8,634 nucleotides of DNA from an uncultured Treponema sp. (GCA_905372265.1 CAJPOL010000076.1:1-8634); one strand, 5' to 3'. Counted from the stretch's first letter, positions 1-5,516 are shown. The notes: a model not told the origin generated them from the letters alone. Translations and numbers: made by a program.

Positions 1-152
1 TTTTTCAGAACGTGAATGGCATACTTTCGATTGTAACCGGTTGTTGCGATGAACTCATCGAGGATTTTCGTCTTTTGCTTCTTTGCTGCCGTACAATACC
101 GTTTGGCCGTTTCTTCGCTCAATTTCTTTTTCGTTTTCATGTCTAACCCCAT
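1..152 (-). CDS. Transposase/integrase-core protein, N-terminal fragment cut by the window edge
   Basis: The reverse strand reads from an ATG at 152 through 50 codons to the window edge with no stop. The visible part begins MGLDMKTKKKLSEETAKRY and contains a Lys-rich stretch, then ILDEFIATTGYNRKYAIHVL. That TGYNRKYAI-type helix-turn-helix region is what I associate with the N-terminus of DDE/rve integrase-core transposases common in spirochaetes and Firmicutes; the catalytic domain would lie left of the window. The ATG at 152 is preferred because an AAGGA ribosome-binding sequence (165-161) lies 8 bases upstream. A second in-frame ATG at 140 is possible. The family assignment rests on about 50 residues, and I cannot tell whether the full element is intact. 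Confidence 0.6.
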   Translation of the reverse strand, partial: MGLDMKTKKKLSEETAKRYCTAAKKQKTKILDEFIATTGYNRKYAIHVLK

Positions 153-188
153 TGTGCCCTTCCTTAGGGCTTCTATTTTGGGTTCCTT

Positions 189-216
189 AAAATACAACAG
201 TTGAACAAAATGTAAA
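189..216 (-). promoter_or_regulatory. Candidate promoter of the leftward transposase
   Basis: On the reverse strand TTTACA (216-211), a 16-base spacer and TATTTT (194-189) form a plausible sigma-70-type promoter. A start near 182 would leave a leader of about 30 bases carrying the AAGGA site. The promoter sits inside the 191-236 palindrome, so that palindrome could act as an operator. Inference from spacing and consensus only. Confidence 0.4.
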
Positions 217-236
217 TTTTATTCAACTGTTGTATT
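191..236. repeat. 15-bp perfect inverted repeat upstream of the transposase
   Basis: The arms aatacaacagttgaa (191-205) and ttcaactgttgtatt (222-236) are exact reverse complements with a 16-base A/T-rich loop. The loop continues the pairing after one mismatch (207-211 with 216-220). It overlaps the candidate transposase promoter. It could be an operator, a subterminal transposase-binding site at the end of the insertion sequence, or part of a terminator. No second copy is present in the window to mark an element end. Confidence 0.75.
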
Positions 237-237
237 A

Positions 238-289
238 GTGCGCTGCAAGCGCACCTGTTGATAAGCGATGTTTCGGCTCCGTCCGAAAC
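238..289. repeat. Two short hairpins in tandem
   Basis: The first hairpin has 7-bp arms gtgcgct (238-244) and agcgcac (248-254) around a 3-base loop. The second has 7-bp arms gtttcgg (270-276) and ccgaaac (283-289) around the loop ctccgt. They follow the 191-236 palindrome directly and precede the 295-335 palindrome, so 191-335 is almost continuous stem-loop DNA. Neither is followed at once by a T-run, so neither is a convincing intrinsic terminator. Confidence 0.6.
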
Positions 290-294
290 TCGGC

Positions 295-335
295 GTTTAA
301 CTACGGCCGCGCTATTTCAGCGGCCGTAGTTAAAC
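295..335. repeat. Perfect 41-bp palindrome with attC-like end boxes
   Basis: The 16-base arms gtttaactacggccgc (295-310) and gcggccgtagttaaac (320-335) are exact reverse complements around the 9-base loop gctatttca. The outer seven bases are GTTTAAC and GTTAAAC, which fit the integron attC consensus boxes RYYYAAC and GTTRRRY. Against an attC identity, it is shorter than typical attC sites (about 57 bases or more) and has no unpaired bases to set strand polarity. It may instead be a dispersed treponemal palindrome. No integrase gene is visible. Confidence 0.7.
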
Positions 336-400
336 ATAAGATTTTTACGTGATGCACCACTTCTTTTTCGGTTAGATTTAACGTGAGGCAACAGGCATTC

Positions 401-430
401 TTGACATATCATGCAAAAATTCGATATACT
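401..430 (+). promoter_or_regulatory. Promoter of the infC operon
   Basis: TTGACA (401-406), an 18-base spacer and TATACT (425-430) closely match a sigma-70-type promoter. A start near 437 would give a leader of about 50 bases before infC. This is the best promoter match ahead of the six-gene operon, and I see no other between the transposase and infC. In other bacteria this operon is repressed by L20 binding leader or intercistronic RNA. This leader seems too short for a long L20 leader of the Bacillus type, but no folding was computed. Confidence 0.7.
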
Positions 431-486
431 ATTGGCCTATAGCTTTATTATATGTACATTAAGAAAGATGTGCCGGAGGAGAATAG

Positions 487-1008
487 TTGGCGGAGAGTAA
501 AGGTTTGCGGATTAATGAACAAATCCGTGTTCGCGAGGTTCGGTTAATTGATGATGAAGGGGCTCAAAAAGGGATTGTTTCCACCCTTGAGGCTCTGAGG
601 ATGGCTCAAGATGTTAATCTTGATCTCGTGGAAGTAGCTCCGCAAGCAGATCCTCCTGTTTGCAAAATCTTAGATTATGGGAAATATCGGTTTGAATTGG
701 AAAAAAAGCTCCGTGATTCCAAGAAAAAACAAAAGCTGCAAACATTAAAAGAAATACGTATGCAGCCTAAGATAAATGACCATGATTTATCGTTTAAAGC
801 TCGGCACATACAGGAATTTCTTGATAACGGCGATAAAGTTAAAGTAACAATCCGCTTTCGGGGGCGGGAATTGGCTCATACCGAATTGGGGCTGGACGTG
901 TTGAATAACGTCTTAGCAAAACTCGGCGGAGATTTAACGGTTGAAAAAGCTCCGGCCATGGAGGGGCGTACGATGTCGATGACGCTTGCTCCTAAATCAA
1001 AAAAATAA
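487..1008 (+). CDS. infC: Translation initiation factor IF-3
   Basis: IF-3 binds the 30S subunit, prevents premature joining of 50S and checks the start codon-initiator tRNA pairing. The 173-residue product has normal family length. The N-domain spans about residues 7-80 and includes RLIDDEGAQKGIV and PPVCKILDYGKYRFE. A Lys-rich linker at about 80-86 follows, then the C-domain with KEIRMQPKINDHDLSFKARH and the KVTIRFRGRELAH segment. The start is TTG: GGAGGA (475-480) lies 6 bases upstream, and the codon immediately before is an in-frame TAG (484-486), so nothing earlier is possible. The gene leads the infC-rpmI-rplT order found widely in bacteria, with 16 bases before rpmI. Confidence 0.97.
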   Translation: MAESKGLRINEQIRVREVRLIDDEGAQKGIVSTLEALRMAQDVNLDLVEVAPQADPPVCKILDYGKYRFELEKKLRDSKKKQKLQTLKEIRMQPKINDHDLSFKARHIQEFLDNGDKVKVTIRFRGRELAHTELGLDVLNNVLAKLGGDLTVEKAPAMEGRTMSMTLAPKSKK

Positions 1009-1024
1009 CAAAAGAGGTGCAGAT

Positions 1025-1231
1025 ATGCCTAAGATGAAGAGTAAGAGCGCTGCAGCAAAGCGTTTTAAGCTGACGGGCAGCGGAAAAGTAAAGTATAAAC
1101 AGATGAACTTACGCCATATTTTGACAAAAAAATCGCCCAAGCGTAAGCGCGAACTGCGTAAAAGCGGAATTTTATCCGAAGCCGACAGCAAAAAAATCAG
1201 AAAACAACTGCTACCCTACGGAACGCACTGA
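1025..1231 (+). CDS. rpmI: Ribosomal protein L35 (bL35)
   Basis: A small basic component of the 50S subunit. The 68-residue product begins MPKMKSKSAAAKRFKLTGSG and contains the family's HILTKKSPKRKRELRK-type basic stretch. The open frame extends upstream to 986, but the start at 1025 is chosen because AGAGGTG (1013-1019) is well spaced and the MPKMK N-terminus is the family standard; the upstream extension would also overlap infC. It sits between infC and rplT, with 30 bases to rplT. Confidence 0.97.
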   Translation: MPKMKSKSAAAKRFKLTGSGKVKYKQMNLRHILTKKSPKRKRELRKSGILSEADSKKIRKQLLPYGTH

Positions 1232-1261
1232 TTTTATTTTATTATTAGCTAGGAGAATACA

Positions 1262-1621
1262 ATGCCGAGATCATTATCTTCAAATAACCGTATTCACAGA
1301 CGGAAGAAAATCTTAAAACATGCGAAGGGATTCCGCGGACGGAGAGGCACAAACTACAAAGCGGCAAAAGATGCTGTTGTAAAAGCATTAACCCATAGTT
1401 TCGAAGCGCGCCGCGACCGTAAAGGCGATATGCGCCGTTTATGGATAAGCAGAATCAATGCGGCTGTACGTGCCGAAGGTATGAGTTATTCGCGCTTTAT
1501 CAGCGGTATTGCAAAAGCCGGTATTACATTAAACCGGAAAGCATTATCCAATATGGCCATCGAAGATCCGGCCGCTTTTAAAAGCGTCGTTGAACAATCA
1601 AAGAAAGCATTAGGAGCTTAG
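1262..1621 (+). CDS. rplT: Ribosomal protein L20 (bL20)
   Basis: A 23S rRNA-binding protein needed early in 50S assembly. The 119-residue product is of normal length. The N-terminal basic tail is MPRSLSSNNRIHRRKK followed by ILKHAKGFRGRRGTNYKAA, and the globular part contains RDRKGDMRRLWISRINAA and the conserved YSRFISGIAKAGITLNRK segment. AGGAG (1251-1255) lies 6 bases before ATG. In E. coli and B. subtilis L20 is the repressor of this operon; whether it acts so here is not visible. Only 3 bases separate its stop from the next gene, whose ribosome-binding site lies inside the rplT 3' end. Confidence 0.97.
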   Translation: MPRSLSSNNRIHRRKKILKHAKGFRGRRGTNYKAAKDAVVKALTHSFEARRDRKGDMRRLWISRINAAVRAEGMSYSRFISGIAKAGITLNRKALSNMAIEDPAAFKSVVEQSKKALGA

Positions 1622-1624
1622 CCC

Positions 1625-2059
1625 ATGTTAACCCTCGATCAAATTAGACAGCTTGAAACAAAAGTTGCAAAGGCAATTCAGCTTATCCAATCCCTTAAAG
1701 AAGAAAACGATTCTTTAAAATTGGAAGTGCACGATCGTCAAAAGCGAATCGAAGAATTGGAAAATATCGTACTCGTGTTTAAAAACGATCAAGCAAAGAT
1801 CGAGGAGGGTATCGTCAATGCGCTTAATCATTTAAGCGCATTTGAAGACACCATTTATCAAGCAACGGGCTCTTCCTCCGTCAATGAATCATCGGAGGAA
1901 GCGGCTGCATCGTCCATCGCTCAAAGCGATTCCGAACAGCATGATGCCGGACACTCGGAAGGAGATTCACAATCTCAGCACGAATATAACGACGGCACAA
2001 CTCCTGATGCTGAACAATCAGCTCACAACAACCAGTCCGATCAGATGGAAATATTCTAG
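1625..2059 (+). CDS. Coiled-coil protein, ZapB-like, candidate cell-division factor
   Basis: The 144-residue product has two parts. Residues 1-70 are a heptad-rich coiled coil (LDQIRQLETKVAKAIQLIQS, then EENDSLKLEV and RIEELENIV) like the short coiled-coil divisome protein ZapB. Residues from about 82 are a low-complexity Ser/Glu/Asp/Gln/His-rich tail ending in DQMEIF. The tail is not typical of enterobacterial ZapB, which is about 80 residues. AGGAG (1612-1616) is spaced 8 bases from ATG. The stop shares a base with the GTG start of zapA, which suggests coordinated production of two partners. The ZapB link is inferred from the coiled coil and from adjacency to zapA; coiled-coil similarity alone is weak evidence. 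Confidence 0.6.
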   Translation: MLTLDQIRQLETKVAKAIQLIQSLKEENDSLKLEVHDRQKRIEELENIVLVFKNDQAKIEEGIVNALNHLSAFEDTIYQATGSSSVNESSEEAAASSIAQSDSEQHDAGHSEGDSQSQHEYNDGTTPDAEQSAHNNQSDQMEIF

Positions 2060-2397
2060 TGGCTGACCGCAAGGGACATTTACAGATCGATGTACTCGGT
2101 ACATCCTTTGCGATTGAAGCCGACGAGCATAGCGAGTATTTACAAACTATTTACCGCCATTACAAGAAAGTTGTTTCGGAGGTTCAACAGACCTCCGGCG
2201 TTAATGACTATCTTAAAATTGCGATTATTGCCGGTATTCTGCTTTCCGATGAGCTTGCAAAAGAACGGTTGAATCCTCAAACTGCGGCGCAGGGCGAAGA
2301 AACCGAACTGATTAGTGAGCAATCGGTACAGAAGATGATTGAAGACATCGACTCAATTATTTATTCAGTGGCGAAGTCTGACGCAGAGCCTCAATGA
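2059..2397 (+). CDS. zapA: Cell division protein ZapA
   Basis: ZapA binds FtsZ and bundles its protofilaments at the division ring. The 112-residue product has the ZapA pattern: an N-terminal beta region (LQIDVLGTSFAIEADE), the HSEYLQTIYRHYKKVVSEVQ helix, and the DYLKIAIIAGILLSDEL segment that matches the family's LKVAILAALNLADEL. A C-terminal helix contains IEDIDSIIYSV. The start is GTG, overlapping the preceding TAG by one base, with no strong ribosome-binding sequence, so translational coupling is likely. Its end overlaps the next gene by ATGA. The divisome assignment is by family. Confidence 0.85.
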   Translation: MADRKGHLQIDVLGTSFAIEADEHSEYLQTIYRHYKKVVSEVQQTSGVNDYLKIAIIAGILLSDELAKERLNPQTAAQGEETELISEQSVQKMIEDIDSIIYSVAKSDAEPQ

Positions 2398-2852
2398 CGC
2401 TTTTTGTTGACGCCGATTCATGCCCGGTACGGATACGGGAGATTGTCTGCAAGACTGCGCAGCGTCTCCGCGTATCTGCCGTTTTTGTTGCAAACCGTAT
2501 TATTCCTATTCCCAAAAATGATTATTGCCGCAGCGTTGTAACCGCAGCTGAAAATCAGGCTGCCGATTCATTTATCGTGAACAACGCAGTGAGCGGGGAT
2601 ATTGTTATTACCCGCGACATTCCCCTCGCGCAGCTGTTGGTTGACGCGCAGGTACAGGTTATCAACGACCGTGGTACCGTATACACAACGGAAAACATTC
2701 GGGAACGGCTTTCGATTAGAAATTTTATGTATGAACTGCACGCGAACGGGCTTGTCCCCGAACGCACTAAGACGTTCGGGAAAAAAGAAGTTATGGATTT
2801 TGCACGGGCGCTTGACCATGAGACGCAGCGGATTCTGAAAAACGTTCTCTAA
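2394..2852 (+). CDS. yaiI: YaiI/YqxD (UPF0178, DUF188) family protein, PIN-like fold
   Basis: The 152-residue product has full family length and all its landmarks: FVDADSCPV at residues 4-12, the FVANR strand, SGDIVITRDIPLA with the second acidic cluster, VINDRGTVYTTENI, and a C-terminal FGKKEVMDFARAL. The family is regarded as PIN-like and may be a nuclease, but its biochemical role is not established. It overlaps zapA by four bases (ATGA), so it is the last coupled gene of the operon. Its final 62 bp overlap the convergent HD-GYP gene, and no terminator lies between them. Confidence 0.9.
   Translation: MTLFVDADSCPVRIREIVCKTAQRLRVSAVFVANRIIPIPKNDYCRSVVTAAENQAADSFIVNNAVSGDIVITRDIPLAQLLVDAQVQVINDRGTVYTTENIRERLSIRNFMYELHANGLVPERTKTFGKKEVMDFARALDHETQRILKNVL
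2757..2780. repeat. 8-bp inverted repeat near the convergent gene ends
   Basis: The arms cccgaacg (2757-2764) and cgttcggg (2773-2780) flank an 8-base loop inside the yaiI coding region, just past the stop of the opposing HD-GYP gene. Six A residues follow on the plus strand, so the T-run lies on the wrong side for an intrinsic terminator in either direction. It may slow or process convergent transcripts, or be chance. Confidence 0.35.
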
Positions 2853-4074
2853 TTGCCTTGATACGCGGAAGAATTTCGAAAAAAGCATCCACTAGCTCGG
2901 GATCAAATTTTTTATTCCGCAGATTCCGTATTTCTTTCAATACAGCATCCTGATCCCATTCATCTTTATATACCCGTTTGCACGACAATGCATCATACAC
3001 ATCGGCAAGCGCCGTAATACGCGCACCAAGCGGGATTTCAGTTCCGGCAAGACCTGCAGCGGCGGTTCCTGCATCATTATACTGCACAACGGCTCCGGTC
3101 TCGGGCGAAATATGCCCGGGATAGCCTGAACCGTCCCAATTCTCATGATGGCGCAGCGCAATATCCCGCGACATTGCATCAACGAGCGTATTACCCGATA
3201 AAAAGAGCTTTGAACCGAGCCACGTATGCGCCTGCATAGCTTTAAATTCTTCTTCCGTCAACCTACCGGGCTTTTTCAGTACCGTATCGGAAATACCGAT
3301 TTTTCCGACGTCATGGAGCATAGCGGCAATTTTAAGCGCATCGCGGAATTTTTCCCGCTCGTGGCGGTGCACATTATGATTAAACGCCCAGCGATCATAG
3401 ATTTCAACCGCATAATTTGCAACGCGGTGAACATGAAGCCCCGTTTCTTTAGGGTCATGCAGCTCTGCCATCTGTACCATGCGTAAAATCATTTCACGAG
3501 TTAACGATGCATGCATGAGCGTAGCGGCTGCATTTGCCGCAAAATGGGACAGAAACATTTCATCATCAGTTGAAAAAGAACGAGGCTTCCCCTGCGCATC
3601 AAGCGCATTGATCATCTGTAAAACGCCTAACACATCCCCCGACACGGCAATAAGCGGCATTGTAAGCGTGGAAACGGTTTTATAACCTGTCGCGGCATCA
3701 CTGATACTACCGAATTTATATGATTTATCCGGCCCAATGGCATAAACGTCCGGTTCATTGACTAACTGCTTGTGCAGCGCTGCGAAACCGGCAATCGAGG
3801 TATCATTGATGGGGAACGAAAAAATACCGTACGGTAGTTTTTCGCCCGGTCCCAGCCGTTTCTGCAATGTGTCATTTTGCGCATAGTGGATTGCAAGTCT
3901 ATCACCTTCAATTAAATAAATAGACCCTGCATCTGCGGAAAGGGCTTGCCGCGCTTCCGTTAAAATACGTTCCAATAAAATATCTTTATCGCGGATGCTA
4001 TACAGACGAGAAGTCGTCTGCATAATATCAAATAAAATTTCTTCTCGTGACTTCATTATCAAATTTCCGTCCAT
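2791..4074 (-). CDS. GAF domain plus HD-GYP phosphodiesterase, putative cyclic-di-GMP hydrolase
   Basis: The 427-residue product has an N-terminal GAF sensor (about 20-185) and a C-terminal HD-GYP domain (about 195-410); no membrane segment is visible, so it is probably cytoplasmic. HD-GYP enzymes hydrolyse cyclic-di-GMP. Key residues are present: H216 in LHVHRV, H254-D255 in LHDVGKIG, H283, H309-H310-E311, G317-Y318-P319 and D358 in ALADVYDAL. Two features are odd. The usual HHERxDG reads HHENWDG, so Arg is replaced by Asn312. About 20 residues (321-340, beginning HISPETGAVV) are inserted between GYPG and the GLxGxEIPLGARI segment. The start at 4074 forms TAATG with the upstream NYN gene; an in-frame ATG at 4056 is an alternative. 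Confidence 0.9.
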   Translation of the reverse strand: MDGNLIMKSREEILFDIMQTTSRLYSIRDKDILLERILTEARQALSADAGSIYLIEGDRLAIHYAQNDTLQKRLGPGEKLPYGIFSFPINDTSIAGFAALHKQLVNEPDVYAIGPDKSYKFGSISDAATGYKTVSTLTMPLIAVSGDVLGVLQMINALDAQGKPRSFSTDDEMFLSHFAANAAATLMHASLTREMILRMVQMAELHDPKETGLHVHRVANYAVEIYDRWAFNHNVHRHEREKFRDALKIAAMLHDVGKIGISDTVLKKPGRLTEEEFKAMQAHTWLGSKLFLSGNTLVDAMSRDIALRHHENWDGSGYPGHISPETGAVVQYNDAGTAAAGLAGTEIPLGARITALADVYDALSCKRVYKDEWDQDAVLKEIRNLRNKKFDPELVDAFFEILPRIKAIRERFSESAASHGQAPVQNP

Positions 4075-5051
4075 TACGGTTTCCCGTTTTTTTGTCCAAG
4101 TAATTCTATAGCCGTTGCCTTTCCGTTTTTATCGGCAGACGATTCGCCGTTCGGATTAGGCGCCTTAAAAACCTTAAATTGTACTTGCATTCCTTCCGTG
4201 ATCTTTTTAGTCCGGGCATTCTTACTGAGGTTGGTAAGACCGAAATAAAAATCTCCGTGCTCAGGAGTTTCAATAATACCCCACGTATCTTTAAACCGTT
4301 TAATGCGACCCATGAGTTTTCCGCTGTTTTGACGTTCCAATGCTTTAATCCAATAATTAGGAGGGATTAAGCTGTCAGCAGTCATCTCATATTGGTCTGA
4401 AAGCGCTTCTAAAATTTCACGTAATGTGGTGTGATTGTAAGAGCGCGGATCAAACTCAGGCATGCTCCTTCTAATGGATTTGCCAAGATCAGACAGGCTG
4501 ACCCACCCTTCTTCGGTCATCCGTGAATTTTTATATGCATGGCTGATATGCTTCTCAAGCGCTTCAAAAGAGGATGCTACCGGTTCCGCTTCTTCCGCCG
4601 TGCTGTCAATATTGTCAAAGGTGGTGCTGTCGAGGTTTTCCAGATATTTAAATTCGTTACAAGCATTAACCCAGATTGCTTTTGCCGTTTTTTTACCGAT
4701 GCCGAGCACATACAGCCCGTATTCCCGCAATTTCAGCGCAAGGCTGTAGTAGTCGGAATCCGTCGATACGATACATACCGCATTGATGCTTTTATTGGTG
4801 TTTGCAAGTTCAATAGCGTCCATAATGATCGTATTATCGGTCGCATTAGGGCCGTTACGGAACTGCTGAACGGGACGGATGGGAATTTTTTCAAGCCATG
4901 TTTTCCAACCGTTCATATTTGGAGTTGTCCAATCGCCGTATAACCGCTTTATCAGTAATTCGCCCTCTTTTGAAACCTCAGTAATGATAGCGTCCAGAAA
5001 GGACGGCGAAATATTGTCTCCGTCAATCAATAGAACATATTTCTTATCCAT
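4074..5051 (-). CDS. NYN (LabA-like/DUF88) – OST-HTH/LOTUS – cold-shock-like three-domain protein
   Basis: The 325-residue product has three parts. Residues 3-140 are a NYN domain with PIN-like acidic positions D10 and D12 (LLIDGDN), D72 (NATDNTIIMDAIE), D78, D98 and D100 (VSTDSDYYSL). About 160-240 form an OST-HTH/LOTUS domain, with WVSLSDLGKSIRRSMPEFD and the YNHTTLREILEAL helix. About 246-318 look like a cold-shock/S1-type OB fold, with GRIKRFKDTWGIIE and GDFYFGLTNL. NYN domains are putative RNases and LOTUS domains bind RNA, so an RNA-targeted nuclease is likely; the substrate is unknown. The start at 5051 has a modest AGG site 9 bases upstream. It is first in the leftward operon and overlaps the HD-GYP gene by one base. 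Confidence 0.88.
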   Translation of the reverse strand: MDKKYVLLIDGDNISPSFLDAIITEVSKEGELLIKRLYGDWTTPNMNGWKTWLEKIPIRPVQQFRNGPNATDNTIIMDAIELANTNKSINAVCIVSTDSDYYSLALKLREYGLYVLGIGKKTAKAIWVNACNEFKYLENLDSTTFDNIDSTAEEAEPVASSFEALEKHISHAYKNSRMTEEGWVSLSDLGKSIRRSMPEFDPRSYNHTTLREILEALSDQYEMTADSLIPPNYWIKALERQNSGKLMGRIKRFKDTWGIIETPEHGDFYFGLTNLSKNARTKKITEGMQVQFKVFKAPNPNGESSADKNGKATAIELLGQKNGKP

Positions 5052-5070
5052 GATAACTAACCTGCGCGCT

Positions 5071-5099
5071 ATTTTACGGGTCTTTCATCTTTTTTGCAA
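5071..5099 (-). promoter_or_regulatory. Candidate promoter of the NYN/HD-GYP operon
   Basis: On the reverse strand TTGCAA (5099-5094), a 17-base spacer and TAAAAT (5076-5071) match the sigma-70-type pattern with optimal spacing. A start near 5064 leaves a short leader before the ATG at 5051. Consensus-based call. Confidence 0.5.
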
Positions 5100-5170
5100 G
5101 ACTCCGCACAAAAACTGCACGCAGGGCACATACATCAGCCCTTCTTCATAATTCGATTAATCATGAAGAG

Positions 5171-5315
5171 CGCAACGAACGCTAAGAACGCAGAGAGGAT
5201 GGGAGTAAAGACTTAATATGCAATTCTTTACAAAAATCTTTTGCGGTCTCTGCGCGCTCTGCGGTTACATTAAAAAGAAATCGCGGAGGACGCTAAGGAC
5301 GCAGAGTTTGCGAAG
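5171..5315. repeat. Dispersed repeat block, left copy
   Basis: Three related segments occur in alternating orientation: cgctaagaacgcagag (5180-5195), a reverse-oriented segment around ttgcggtctctgcgc and ctctgcggtt (5238-5266), and cgcggaggacgctaag (5282-5297) continuing to gcagag at 5306. The first matches 8267-8282 exactly over 16 bases, and the third matches 8258-8273 exactly over 16 bases. Parts pair as hairpins: ctctgcggtt with aatcgcggag around an A/T-rich loop, with two G-T pairs. Similar gcggaggacgc/gcagagg repeats occur in many unrelated bacterial genomes to my knowledge. I see no gene in 5100-5390. Confidence 0.8.
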
Positions 5316-5357
5316 TTTTTTATGGTAATTGATAAAAGCGATATTTTGCACACGAGC

Positions 5358-5385
5358 TTGACATTATCTGCGAAAATACTATAGT
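5358..5385 (+). promoter_or_regulatory. Promoter P1 of the envelope operon, possibly leaderless
   Basis: TTGACA (5358-5363), a 16-base spacer and TATAGT (5380-5385) form a good promoter. The expected start point falls at 5391-5393, right at the ATG at 5393, and there is no ribosome-binding sequence before that ATG, so the message would be essentially leaderless. Confidence 0.5.
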
Positions 5386-5392
5386 AATAGCT

Positions 5393-5460
5393 ATGCAGTA
5401 TAAAGTAAATGAAATCCTGCACAGGGTACTTGACAAAAAGAAAATTACCCCCATAATTTG
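5393..5460 (+). other. N-terminal coding leader, out of frame with the mature protein in this allele
   Basis: From the ATG at 5393 the frame reads a basic N-region (MQYKVNEILHRVLDKKK, then ITPIIC) and enters the octamer tract. With seven units it continues in the wrong frame and stops at 5599. With 2, 5, 8 or 11 units it would join the LPP20-like frame and supply the charged N-region of a signal peptide. I read it as the displaced start of the 5466-6470 gene, not a separate gene. Confidence 0.55.
5430..5457 (+). promoter_or_regulatory. Possible second promoter P2 abutting the octamer tract
   Basis: TTGACA (5430-5435), a 16-base spacer and CATAAT (5452-5457) also match the consensus. Transcription would start near 5463-5465, within the first repeat unit. 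If used, changes in repeat number would alter the initially transcribed region, and translation would need a repeat-internal TTG. It overlaps the leader reading frame, so one of the two promoters may be fortuitous. Confidence 0.35.
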
Positions 5461-5516
5461 CGTACTTGCGTACTTGCGTACTTGCGTACTTGCGTACTTG
5501 CGTACTTGCGTACTTG
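5461..5516 (+). repeat. Octanucleotide tandem repeat, seven perfect copies of cgtacttg
   Basis: Seven consecutive identical 8-base units fill 5461-5516. The tract is coding in all three forward frames because three units (24 bases) translate to the octapeptide VLAYLRTC in any phase. It forms the hydrophobic part of the signal peptide. Because 8 is not divisible by 3, slippage by one unit shifts frame. This is a typical simple-sequence contingency tract; there are no spacers, so it is not a CRISPR array. Confidence 0.97.

Noticed and set aside
437..486. L20-binding leader or riboswitch ahead of infC
   Set aside because: The predicted leader is only about 50 bases and I could not find a convincing pseudoknot by eye.
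452..547. A 31-codon open frame from ATG at 452 overlapping the start of infC, as a possible regulatory upstream peptide
   Set aside because: It has no ribosome-binding sequence, its codons are mostly infC in another frame, and the encoded peptide shows no recognisable pattern.
986..1024. Longer rpmI product starting at 986
   Set aside because: It would overlap infC and add 13 residues not found in L35; the 1025 start has a proper ribosome-binding site.
2757..2780. Bidirectional terminator between the convergent operons
   Set aside because: The T-run is on the wrong side of the stem on both strands.
5461..5516. CRISPR array
   Set aside because: The units are 8 bases, contiguous and identical, with no spacers and no cas genes.
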